A stretch of DNA of 64,000 nt, taken from Acidobacteriota bacterium. Lineage in GTDB: Bacteria > Acidobacteriota > Terriglobia > Terriglobales > Acidobacteriaceae. Both the position numbers and the translations under genes were made by a program. This document shows positions 45,001-51,871 of this stretch, in pieces (within the stretch, counting starts at the first letter, position 1; each line of letters begins with the position of its first letter). Below the pieces are notes generated by a model, which was given only the letters and a program-made list of their open reading frames with translations, made no database searches and was not told where the DNA came from. The stretch spans positions 186,001 to 250,000 of the forward strand of contig JAJXZT010000001.1 in NCBI GenBank assembly GCA_021779935.1, read 5' to 3'.

Positions 45001-45298
45001 GCTCTCCACCCTGCGATGAGACAACGTAAACATCCTGGTTTCCGTCATAGTCGCCTGTATAGGCAACCATCGATCCATCGGGTGAGAAGACCGGACCGCT
45101 TTCCAGGCCGGTGCCGGCCACCAGGCGACGGGCATCGCCGCCATTGCGGTCAACAATCCATATCTCACCACCATAGTTGAAAGCGATTTGTGTTTTGCTG
45201 ACGGTTGGGTTCTGCATCAGGAGGGGTTTCGATTCCTGTCCGAGGCAGGCGGCAGCAAAGAGCAGGAAAAACGCAAACAAGACGAAGCGTATCTTCAT
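42002..45298 (-). CDS. Tricorn-like S41 protease, exported
   Basis: A 1098-residue protein. ATG 45298 opens a signal peptide (MKIRFVLFAFFLLFAAACLG, with cleavage or a lipobox around AAAC). Residues ~25-620 contain repeated beta-propeller blades of TolB/tricorn type (FSPDGSMVAYTG, WSPDGKSIAYFSDESG, WSPDSKKIAYSD). A Lys/Glu-rich linker at ~615-650 follows. The C-terminal half has the helical C1 region, a PDZ domain (VKVGEYLLAVNGRELHG) and the catalytic S41 core: His ~762 (TVLHMYVGGG), nucleophile Ser ~983 (NEFAGSGGDAMPW) and Glu ~1043 (VENQGISPDV). It is expected to degrade peptides in the periplasm; archaeal tricorn is cytosolic. Confidence 0.92.
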   Translation of the reverse strand: MKIRFVLFAFFLLFAAACLGQESKPLLMQNPTVSKTQIAFNYGGEIWIVDRNGGDARRLVAGTGLESGPVFSPDGSMVAYTGDYDGNQDVYVVSSQGGEPRRLTYHPGTDVALGWTLDGKSVLFRSTSNSYSRFEKLFTVPVTGGFPTEIPLPMGVEASYSPDGSHLAYVPRWNRRLGAGPNYIAIKHYRGGLTSPIWIANLADSSVVDVPRDNSNDFNPMWIGDKIYFLSDRNGPVTLFSYDTKTKEVKQLIKNDGFDFKSASAGPGVIIYEQLGSLHLYDLGTGATKEVHVRVAGDMPQVAPHFEKVEKQILNFGISPTGQRAVFEAHGEVLTVPAEKGDIRNITHSPGAADREPAWSPDGKSIAYFSDESGEYALYISNQDGMGTPKKIDLGQPPSFFYTPTWSPDSKKIAYSDKRLNLWYVDLDHPTPVKVDTDMFDTPAYEYDVVWSPDNRWLAYTKQLVNHQHAVFVYSLEDHKATQLTDGMSDALYPSFDKGGKYLYFTASTDMGLSTGWLDMSSIDRPVTRGVYITVLRKDLPSPLAPESDEEKIDAAKETKPAASADQAKDKEKEKEPKEPVKVTIDFDNIGQRILALPIPPKNFKGLYTGKEGDVYLLEGPRLDPDNGPPALTVQRFDLKKRKTEKLLDDVRSFALSFNGEKMLYRQGDKWFIGAADKPPKPGEGLLKTADMEVYVVPRAEWDQMYREVWRIERDFFYNPHFNGLNLAAAEKAYKPFLASVASRSDLDYLFSDMLGNLTVLHMYVGGGTMPEVKPVNVGLLGADYAVENGRYRFTKIFNGENWNPQLHAPLTQPGVNVKVGEYLLAVNGRELHGTDNVYSFFQETAGKQVVLKVGPNPDGTGSREVTVVPVGNETALRNYAWIEHNRRLVDKLSDGKLAYVYLPNTAGAGYTNFNRYYFAQVGKEGAVLDERFNGGGDIADYIIDYLRRPVTSLVMTREGETYKEPQEAIYGPKAMIINEFAGSGGDAMPWYFRKAGVGPLVGMRTWGGLVGIGGYPQLMDGGFVTAPRWAIYGTEGKWEVENQGISPDVQVELDPKLVREGHDPQLEKTVEILMEQLKQHPLPKYPVPAYPDYHQKF

Positions 45299-45836
45299 GG
45301 GCACATGTCTCCCTGAACGTTGCACTGATGTGAAGGATGGAAACGGGCAGAAAAGGTTAAAGCAATTTTCAGACACTGAAAAGGTGAAAAGGGACACTGG
45401 GCAAAACTCCCGGAACACTGCTTTCGTCTCTCGCCGAAGAAACGAAGCAGCAGCATACATCTTGGTTCATCGATGTCACCACGCACCCGCGTGGCCGAGG
45501 AAAGACGACAGCCCCGTCATAAACAACTGGCAATATCCGAATTCTGGAACGATAGGACAGTCGTGATGAGATGCCAAGTCGAAAATTCAAAGCAACTCTG
45601 GCAGGCTCAGCACCAAGATTCCGGCACAAACCGGCCCATGTTGATATTGACTCGCGTGAAAGCACAAAGGTAAGCATCAAATTTCAAGACATCAACGCAA
45701 TGGTTGCAGTAGCATATATCTACTTGCGAATCCATGTGCTTGGGTTTGCCCATTCCCGATAATTCGACCGGCAGTGCGAATACGCTTCGCATCTGCGAGT
45801 AAACCAGCTTTTTCTCACATGCTTAGGAGTGTCTGA
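45299..45836. other. Divergent gap upstream of the DsrE-like gene
   Basis: 538 bases between divergently transcribed genes. Small open frames here are unconvincing. A short hairpin (CCACGC, ACCC loop, GCGTGG) lies at 45479-45494. Promoters for both directions must be here, but I cannot place them. Confidence 0.45.
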
Positions 45837-46424
45837 ATGCGCAAAGCAGCGGTTGTAATGCTGGCCGTACTGACGTTGACTGGTCTGTCGCTTGCCGATG
45901 GCGGGCAGAAGTCGGTTGCCGGCAAGAAACAGGCTGGCAATCAAACTTCCGGATGGGAATATCCGGTCATCAAGGCTGCAGGCCCGGCCTGGCCCATGCC
46001 CCATGCGGCCGTGCAACCGGCAAAGGGAAAAATATACAAAGTGCTTGTCGACCTGACACAGATGCCGAAGGATCCCAAGCAGCCTTTGCTCGGCCTGTTT
46101 CATGCCTCCAGGACACTGAACGTCTTTTCCACGCTTGGCGTTCCCCCGAAAAACATTCGAATGGTGGCAGTCTTCCATGGCCCCGCGAGCATCGCGGCAA
46201 TGGACAACGAAGTCTACAAGGCCAAGTTCGGAGTGGATAACCCGAACATAAAGATCATTGAGGAACTAAAGGCAGCTGGAGTTCACCTCTTCCTCTGCGG
46301 GCAGGCGTTACATCAACTTCATTTCGATGAAAAAGACGTACAGCTTCCGGTGCAGGTGGCTACCTCGGCGGTTGTGGTGATGGTGGTGTACCAGAACGAC
46401 GGCTACGCGCTGATGCCTTTTTAG
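45837..46424 (+). CDS. Exported DsrE-family protein
   Basis: A 195-residue protein with a signal peptide (MRKAAVVMLAVLTLTGLSLA) and a TTAGGAG site upstream. The mature part has the DsrE/DsrF-like alpha/beta pattern: LVDLTQMPKDP, GPASIAAMDNEVYKAKFG, IIEELKAAGVHLFLCGQAL with Cys154, and the closing VVMVVYQNDGYALMPF. DsrE-type proteins often carry persulfide on this cysteine; an exported version suggests periplasmic sulfur handling. It is the first of three same-strand genes ending with a TsdA-like cytochrome. Confidence 0.8.
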   Translation: MRKAAVVMLAVLTLTGLSLADGGQKSVAGKKQAGNQTSGWEYPVIKAAGPAWPMPHAAVQPAKGKIYKVLVDLTQMPKDPKQPLLGLFHASRTLNVFSTLGVPPKNIRMVAVFHGPASIAAMDNEVYKAKFGVDNPNIKIIEELKAAGVHLFLCGQALHQLHFDEKDVQLPVQVATSAVVVMVVYQNDGYALMPF

Positions 46425-46461
46425 TACGCAGTCGCCTGAACTTGCTCGATAAGGAGGGCGG

Positions 46462-47415
46462 ATGCTTCGAAGACTAGTGGTTTGCTCTCTCGCGTTGGTC
46501 GCATTGGGATTGATGACAGCTCAAGCGCAAGTCACGGGAAAAATAGAGCGCGATGCGCCGAAGTTATGGCCACCCTGGAGTCAATCCCCCTCCAACGGAT
46601 TCAACTTCACGGTCCCCCAGATCGATAACGTTCCCGATCTGCACGGCGATATCGTTGACCCGCAACTTGTCGTGTTTTTCGCCGGGAACCAGTTCATGGC
46701 GACGGCAGAGCTCATGGATGCTTTTCGTCTGGAACACCCAGACGTGCAGCGTATCTACTGGGAGACACTGCCGCCCGGGATTCTTGCCAGGCAGATCGAG
46801 GAGGGCGCGGTAGTCATCGGCAACCTGCGAATCGCCATCACGCCGGACATTTACACGGCTGGCGGAAAGCGCATTCGTCAGTTCGAAGAACAAAAACGAT
46901 TCGACCGGGTAGAGCAATACGCACAAAATCGACTGGCCATCATGGTGCGAAAAGGTAATCCGAAGAAAGTCCTTTCGCTCAACGACCTGGGACGTGATGA
47001 GGTGCGCGTCTCCATGCCGAACCCAGCGTGGGAAGGGGTTGCGGCTCTCATCACGGATTCATACAAAAATGCGGGCGGCGAACAACTGGTCGACCGTATC
47101 ATGCAGAAAAAGGTGAAAGACGGAACCACCTTCCTCACACATATCCATCATCGGCAAACTCCGCTGCGCATCATGATGGGGGAATCCGACGCGGGAGTCG
47201 TGTGGTACACGGAAGCAAAGTTCCAGAAGATGATTGGCAATCCGATCGATCTCGTGGAGATTCCGGCCAAGCAGAACGTAACCGGAATGTATTTCGCGGG
47301 ACTTTTCAAGAACGCGCCTCACGCGCAGGCTGCACGTGAGTTCATGGATTTCCTGATGAGCGAAAAAGCCCAGGCGATCTTCCGGAAGTACGGCTTTTTA
47401 CCGCCGGCGAAGTAA
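46462..47415 (+). CDS. Periplasmic substrate-binding protein (ModA-like, type 2)
   Basis: A 317-residue protein with signal peptide MLRRLVVCSLALVALGLMTA and AQAQ cleavage; a strong AAGGAGG site precedes it. The fold pattern is that of oxyanion-binding proteins: DPQLVVFFAGNQFMATAELM, NRLAIMVRKGNPKKVLSLND, SDAGVVWYTEAKF and the C-terminal FMDFLMSEKAQAIFRKYGF. No ABC permease or ATPase is adjacent, so it may serve another transporter or deliver a ligand to its neighbours. The ligand is unknown; sulfur oxyanions would fit the context. Confidence 0.78.
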   Translation: MLRRLVVCSLALVALGLMTAQAQVTGKIERDAPKLWPPWSQSPSNGFNFTVPQIDNVPDLHGDIVDPQLVVFFAGNQFMATAELMDAFRLEHPDVQRIYWETLPPGILARQIEEGAVVIGNLRIAITPDIYTAGGKRIRQFEEQKRFDRVEQYAQNRLAIMVRKGNPKKVLSLNDLGRDEVRVSMPNPAWEGVAALITDSYKNAGGEQLVDRIMQKKVKDGTTFLTHIHHRQTPLRIMMGESDAGVVWYTEAKFQKMIGNPIDLVEIPAKQNVTGMYFAGLFKNAPHAQAAREFMDFLMSEKAQAIFRKYGFLPPAK

Positions 47416-47449
47416 ACTCCTTGCCGGCACTCGGTCCGGGAACGAACGC

Positions 47450-48256
47450 ATGAGAAAGCTCAACGTTGTATTTGGTGTGGTCGCAGCGACAGGCGCCGCC
47501 GGTTGGTTGATGACGCTGTTTCTCGCCATGTATTGGATGCCGCGCCCAGCGAAGGGTCCGGTGACGGGTCAGGTACCAGTGGCGACGTTTGCGCCCCCCA
47601 CTCCTCAATCCGCCCCTCCCGACATACGTGACGCCGTCATGCTCGGCTACAACATCATGAAGCATACGGACAAGTACGCGCCGAAATATGTGGGCAATAA
47701 GCTGAGCTGCACGAATTGCCACTTCGACGGAGGGTTGTCAATGCGAAGCATCTCTCTCGTCGGTGTCGCGGCATCGTACCCGAAATTCCGGACGCGTACG
47801 AACTATGCGACCGACCTCGTGTCACGCACCAATGAGTGTTTCGAGCGCAGCATGAACGGCCACGCGCTGCCCGTCGACAGTCACGAGATGCAGGCGCTGA
47901 TGACCTATTTTGCATGGATATCCAAGGACATTCCCATCTATAGCAAGATGCCTTGGCTTGGTCAGAAGAAAATCAAGAGCGGGCACACGCCTGATGCCGT
48001 TGCGGGAGAAACGGTGTACCTCGGCCGATGCGCAGCATGCCACGGTGGCGATGGTCAGGGGACGGGCCAGGGACCGGCGGTATGGGGAGCGCAGTCGTAC
48101 AACGACGGCGCGGGCATGGCGAAGGTCGACAACCTTGCATCTTTCGTTCGAGGCAACATGCCGTGGCTCACCGCCAATCTCTCCGACGAACAGTCGCTTG
48201 ACGTGGCTGCATACGTGGAGGCCCAGCCCCGTCCTCACTTCCAAAAGAAACGGTGA
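47450..48256 (+). CDS. TsdA-like dihaem cytochrome c (putative thiosulfate dehydrogenase)
   Basis: A 268-residue membrane-anchored dihaem cytochrome with an N-terminal helix (residues ~8-29). Haem motifs are CTNCH (87-91) and CAACH (194-198). The segment RTNECFERSMNG (126-137) matches the TsdA block, whose Cys (here Cys130) is the axial ligand of the catalytic haem in thiosulfate dehydrogenases forming tetrathionate. The second haem's distal ligand could be Met237 (GNMPW). Electrons could pass through cytochrome c to a c-accepting oxidase such as the one at 29910-31484. This function is inferred. Confidence 0.82.
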   Translation: MRKLNVVFGVVAATGAAGWLMTLFLAMYWMPRPAKGPVTGQVPVATFAPPTPQSAPPDIRDAVMLGYNIMKHTDKYAPKYVGNKLSCTNCHFDGGLSMRSISLVGVAASYPKFRTRTNYATDLVSRTNECFERSMNGHALPVDSHEMQALMTYFAWISKDIPIYSKMPWLGQKKIKSGHTPDAVAGETVYLGRCAACHGGDGQGTGQGPAVWGAQSYNDGAGMAKVDNLASFVRGNMPWLTANLSDEQSLDVAAYVEAQPRPHFQKKR

Positions 48257-48306
48257 CGCAACGGTTGTAGACGCGCGTCACCGATCAACATCGAATTGTG
48301 TTGCCG

Positions 48307-49755
48307 CTAGATTCGCTCAAGAACGGCCTTGAGGTACGTCCAGAATGTTTCGACCGACGGTAGCTCCACACGTTCATTGGGGCTGTGAGGATCTACAATC
48401 TGTGGACCAAACGATGCCATCTGCATGCCGGGATACTTTTCGCCGATCACGCCGCACTCCAAGCCAGCGTGCATGGCAACCAGCCTGGTCGGCTCGCCGA
48501 AGACATCCTGATACACGGCCTGTAGCTTTTTGACGATTTCACTCGTCGGCTCCGGCTTCCATCCGGGATATCCGCCAGAGTGATTCACATCGAATCCGCC
48601 CAGGCGGCAGACGGTTGCAACCATGCAAGCAGCGGACTGTTTGCTGCTCTCAATGGCGCTGCGCTGGCTCGATCCGATTTCGACTTCATCGCCCTTCACA
48701 GATATCGTCGCAAGGTTCGTGGACGTCTGCACAAGGCCCGGAATGTCGGGACTCATAGCGAGTACGCCATGATGTAGGCTCGCAAGCACATCAACCACCT
48801 TTACAGCATCCGCAGCATCGAGCACCTGCGCCGGTCGCTCCACACTGTCCACCGCAATCTGCAATCCAGGATCGAATCCGCCGAGGTCAACACGATTCTC
48901 AGTCTCCAGCGTGGCGACCAGCGACTTCAACTCCTTCTCTTTCACGCCATCGACAAGAACCACGGCTGTCGCTTCGCGAGGAATTACGTTGCGCGCGCTT
49001 CCGCCCTTGATGTCGGCGACTTCCATCGGAACGCGATTCAGCAGCGTTTGCAGCACGCGGGCAAGAATGCGAATGGCGTTGCCGCGACCCTGGTGAATGT
49101 CGACGCCGGAGTGTCCGCCCTTCAAGCCGGACACCTTGATTCGAAAAGCAACGCCGTATTTTGGAGCGCGCAGTGTCACTTTCCGGTGCGCGGTCGTATT
49201 GAGACCGCCGGAACATCCGATGCAGATAGTTCCCTTCTCCTCTCCGTCGAGATTGAGGAAGTATTTTGACTTCAGTATCCCCGGAGGAAATTCTGCCGCC
49301 CCAGTGAGGCCGGTTTCCTCATCGATCGTGAATACAAACTCCAGGGGACCGTGGGCGATATCCGTGCTCTCCATTACGGCGAGTCCTGCGGCAACGCCAA
49401 CACCGTTATCGGCGCCCAGCGTCGTTCCATCGGCCTTGAGCCAGTCGCCATCGCGCACGAGGCGAATCGGGTCCGTGTCAAAGTTGTGAGCCGTGCCCTC
49501 GTTCTTTTCGCACACCATGTCAAGGTGGCCCTGCAACAGAGCCATTGGCGCATTTTCGCGGCCGGGATGTGCTGGCTTGCGAATCACAATGTTGCCGACG
49601 GCATCCGAGGTTGCCGGAAGGCCGAGGCGCGCGGCTTGCGCGAGTACATACTCGCGCGCTTTCGCCTCCTTGGTGGAGGCCCGTGGAATGGATGCCAACC
49701 TATCAAAGTGCTTCCACAGCGTTTTAGGCTCAAGATTTTCCAGTGCTGGGTTCAT
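48307..49755 (-). CDS. pepD: Aminoacyl-histidine dipeptidase (M20)
   Basis: A 482-residue cytosolic metallopeptidase of the PepD/carnosinase-like group. Metal-ligand segments are LLQGHLDMVCEK, TTLGADNGVGVAAGL, the general-base pair in FTIDEETGLTG and NLDGEEKG. The lid-domain signature GLKGGHSGVDIHQGRGNA and the C-terminal AMHAGLECGVI are typical. It is convergent with the TsdA-like gene; the two stops are 50 bases apart. Confidence 0.94.
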   Translation of the reverse strand: MNPALENLEPKTLWKHFDRLASIPRASTKEAKAREYVLAQAARLGLPATSDAVGNIVIRKPAHPGRENAPMALLQGHLDMVCEKNEGTAHNFDTDPIRLVRDGDWLKADGTTLGADNGVGVAAGLAVMESTDIAHGPLEFVFTIDEETGLTGAAEFPPGILKSKYFLNLDGEEKGTICIGCSGGLNTTAHRKVTLRAPKYGVAFRIKVSGLKGGHSGVDIHQGRGNAIRILARVLQTLLNRVPMEVADIKGGSARNVIPREATAVVLVDGVKEKELKSLVATLETENRVDLGGFDPGLQIAVDSVERPAQVLDAADAVKVVDVLASLHHGVLAMSPDIPGLVQTSTNLATISVKGDEVEIGSSQRSAIESSKQSAACMVATVCRLGGFDVNHSGGYPGWKPEPTSEIVKKLQAVYQDVFGEPTRLVAMHAGLECGVIGEKYPGMQMASFGPQIVDPHSPNERVELPSVETFWTYLKAVLERI

Positions 49756-49915
49756 CGAACGCTCCGTGACGAATGAAATAGACAGACCATCCTACAGCGC
49801 AGAAGCGAATCACGCGACTACCTCGCACAGCAAATCGCAGCCGGCATCTACTCCCGGGAACGAAGGCCGCGACGCAGCGCAAAGGCGTAGTGCAAGCTCA
49901 CAAGGGCAAACTCCG

Positions 49916-50296
49916 TCACACGCCGCCACGGAACTGGATGATCTTGCGGCGGTCTCGTTTCGATGGCCTGCCTTGCGGCGCCGGGGTGAAATTCATCATC
50001 GTTCTGCGCTCTTCGGCCACCTTCAGCCGCAATTCGCGGCTCGCTTCGGTTTCGCGGTAGAGCGTTTGGGCAACCGATGCCGGACCGCGCACCTCGCTGA
50101 GCAGCAGGACCTCCACCTGAAAGTCGCCACCCTCATTCGTGACCTGTAGCATTTCACCAACCCGAACTTCGCGGGCAGGCTTCACCGGCTGATGATTGAC
50201 TTGAACCCTGCCGAGTTCACAGGCTCGCGCCGCCAAGGATCGTGTCTTAAAGAACCTGGCGGCCCAGAGCCATTTATCCATTCGCACGCTGGTCAT
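49916..50296 (-). CDS. S4-domain RNA-binding protein (HslR/Hsp15-like)
   Basis: A 126-residue protein; ATG 50296 (MTSVRMDKWLWAARFFKTRS) gives the standard start. The S4 domain covers residues ~6-60 (MDKWLWAARFFKTR...GRVQVNHQPVKPAREVRVGE). A basic C-terminus (GRPSKRDRRKIIQF) follows. Hsp15 binds stalled 50S subunits that carry nascent chains; that role is known for the family and inferred here. Confidence 0.9.
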   Translation of the reverse strand: MTSVRMDKWLWAARFFKTRSLAARACELGRVQVNHQPVKPAREVRVGEMLQVTNEGGDFQVEVLLLSEVRGPASVAQTLYRETEASRELRLKVAEERRTMMNFTPAPQGRPSKRDRRKIIQFRGGV

Positions 50297-50599
50297 GATC
50301 CGTCTACCTAACAAGTGCAGGAATTGCGATGCACATCGCTGTCGCAACATTAATCGGGCGCCAGCCCGAATGCAAAATCTCTGGTGCCGGTCTCCCCTGT
50401 TTTAAGTTCTTGTAAATCCACACGAAGTAGAAGAATGGCTCCTCGGCAGGACCCGAACTTACAGCCCTCCGGTCAACATCGGAGTGAATAACAACAGACT
50501 CGACAACCTGGTGACGCAGGTTGATCCACGTCTGCGGCAATGATCTTCCGGCAAAGCCGGAGATCTCTCGTTTGTACGAGCGCACAATCCACACGCATC
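50297..50599. other. Gap containing a tRNA-like relic
   Basis: 303 bases without a gene. The only feature recognised is the tRNA-Asn 3'-half fragment at 50436-50483. Confidence 0.5.
50436..50483 (-). pseudogene. tRNA-Asn 3'-half fragment
   Basis: Minus-strand sequence from the anticodon loop through the T arm to CCA closely matches the intact tRNA-Asn at 59514-59588; about 38 of 45 aligned bases are identical with a one-base gap. Conserved are the CCGGAGGG block, the GTTCG-type T loop region and the GAGGAGCCA end. The 5' half (D arm and acceptor strand) is not recognisable, so it cannot fold into a tRNA. It may be a relic of integration at the tRNA gene or of tRNA duplication. Confidence 0.75.
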
Positions 50600-51289
50600 T
50601 CAATTGAAGTTCCAGCCCAGTTCCGCAAGGAATACCCGGTTGCCGCTGGACGCGCCATGGTTGCCGATTTCGTAGCAGCCATACCAGGTCAGCTTGGGCG
50701 TGAGCTTCAGGACGACGCCGGGAGTGAAGTATCCCAGGGCATGATTGCCCGTATACCAGTCAGCGGCAACGGAAAGGCGGCTGCCAACCGGCTGCTCGAT
50801 GGCGAACTGTCCGCCGGCTCGTTGCGCGTTGGCAACAACGTTGCGGCTGAAATGATATGCGCCGAAGGTAGCACGCGTACCGGTGCGCCACGTCTTCGTG
50901 AACTCGGCATAGAGGTAGTTCCCGGCGTTGTACGTGCGGTTCTGCACCGGCAGGAACAGGTTGTCACCGACGAGAAATGCCCAGCCATTCTTTCCGCCGT
51001 CGTAGGCTTTCCACTTGATTGTGGGCGTCAGCGTAGTTTGCAAATCACCGGGAGTTCCCATGCCGTTGATGTTCAGTCCGGCTTCCACCCGTTTGCCAAG
51101 GCCGACAACCACGCGCGGAGTGTAGGACGCAAGGCCGCCGGAGTACTGATACGCGAGGTCCAGTTCGCCGTAGGTTTTTCCGTGGGCGAGGATGTCGCCG
51201 CTGGGAACATTAAAGACGGTTTCCTGGGCGAAGGCCGATCCGAGAAGGAAGAAAGCGGTGGCAAGCACCGTTAGAAAACGAACACGCAT
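50600..51289 (-). CDS. Outer-membrane beta-barrel protein of the kdp operon
   Basis: A 229-residue protein with signal peptide MRVRFLTVLATAFFLLGSAF and AQ cleavage. The mature part alternates polar and aromatic/hydrophobic residues as in beta-barrels (GELDLAYQYSG, LYAEFTKTWRTG, FGAYHFSRNV). It ends in an aromatic-rich strand (FLAELGWNFN), Phe at the penultimate position, resembling barrel C-terminal signals. It starts five bases after the kdpC stop, so it is part of the operon. A role in K+ passage across the outer membrane is a guess from context. Confidence 0.75.
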   Translation of the reverse strand: MRVRFLTVLATAFFLLGSAFAQETVFNVPSGDILAHGKTYGELDLAYQYSGGLASYTPRVVVGLGKRVEAGLNINGMGTPGDLQTTLTPTIKWKAYDGGKNGWAFLVGDNLFLPVQNRTYNAGNYLYAEFTKTWRTGTRATFGAYHFSRNVVANAQRAGGQFAIEQPVGSRLSVAADWYTGNHALGYFTPGVVLKLTPKLTWYGCYEIGNHGASSGNRVFLAELGWNFN

Positions 51290-51294
51290 ATTGT

Positions 51295-51864
51295 TTAGTT
51301 GTGCACCGGGTAGAGCCGGTCGAGTGCAAGATTGAGTTCGAGGACGTTGACATGGCTGGCCCCGAGGAAGCCGAGTTGACGGCGCTGGGTGTGGCGTTCG
51401 ATCAGGCTTTGCACGGCACTCTCCGGGATGCCACGGCTGTGCGCCACTCGCGCCATCTGGTAGTAGGCGGCGGCGGGAGAGATATCCGGATCGAGTCCCG
51501 AGGCGGAGGCAGTCACGAGATCAATCGGCACGGGATTCGAGCCAACCTGTTCGGCCTTGACGCGCTTCTCCACGTCTTCGACAAGGATGTGATTGGTCGG
51601 GCTGAGATTCGAGCCTCCGGATTGTGCGGCATCGTAACCGTCACCCGCAGCGGAGGGGCGAGAGTGGAAATATTCCGGCCCGGTAAACGGCTGCCCGATA
51701 ATCCGCGAGCCAATGGCCTGGCCGTTGCGGTAGATGATTTGACCGTCAGCCTTGCTACGGAACAACACCTGCGCAATTGCGGTGACTGCCAGCGGATAGA
51801 CGATGCCGAGCAGAACCGTTGTCACGACGGTCATCAGAACGGCGTTGACGAAATGTTTCTTCAT
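51295..51864 (-). CDS. kdpC: Potassium-transporting ATPase subunit C
   Basis: A 189-residue subunit with one N-terminal membrane helix (VLMTVVTTVLLGIVYPLAVTA). A periplasmic domain contains GSRIIGQPFTGPEYFHSRPS, SNLSPTN and the typical C-terminal VQSLIERHTQ and VNVLELNLALD. It stabilises the KdpFABC complex. It is seven bases from the kdpB stop. Confidence 0.96.
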   Translation of the reverse strand: MKKHFVNAVLMTVVTTVLLGIVYPLAVTAIAQVLFRSKADGQIIYRNGQAIGSRIIGQPFTGPEYFHSRPSAAGDGYDAAQSGGSNLSPTNHILVEDVEKRVKAEQVGSNPVPIDLVTASASGLDPDISPAAAYYQMARVAHSRGIPESAVQSLIERHTQRRQLGFLGASHVNVLELNLALDRLYPVHN

Positions 51865-51871
51865 GCGAACC

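Noticed and set aside
45299-45836. Small frames upstream of the DsrE-like gene
   Set aside because: Several overlapping short frames on both strands, none with a start signal, helix pattern or family resemblance.
50430-50520. A functional second tRNA-Asn
   Set aside because: The 5' acceptor strand and D arm cannot be found and the anticodon stem is disrupted, so only a 3' fragment is supported.
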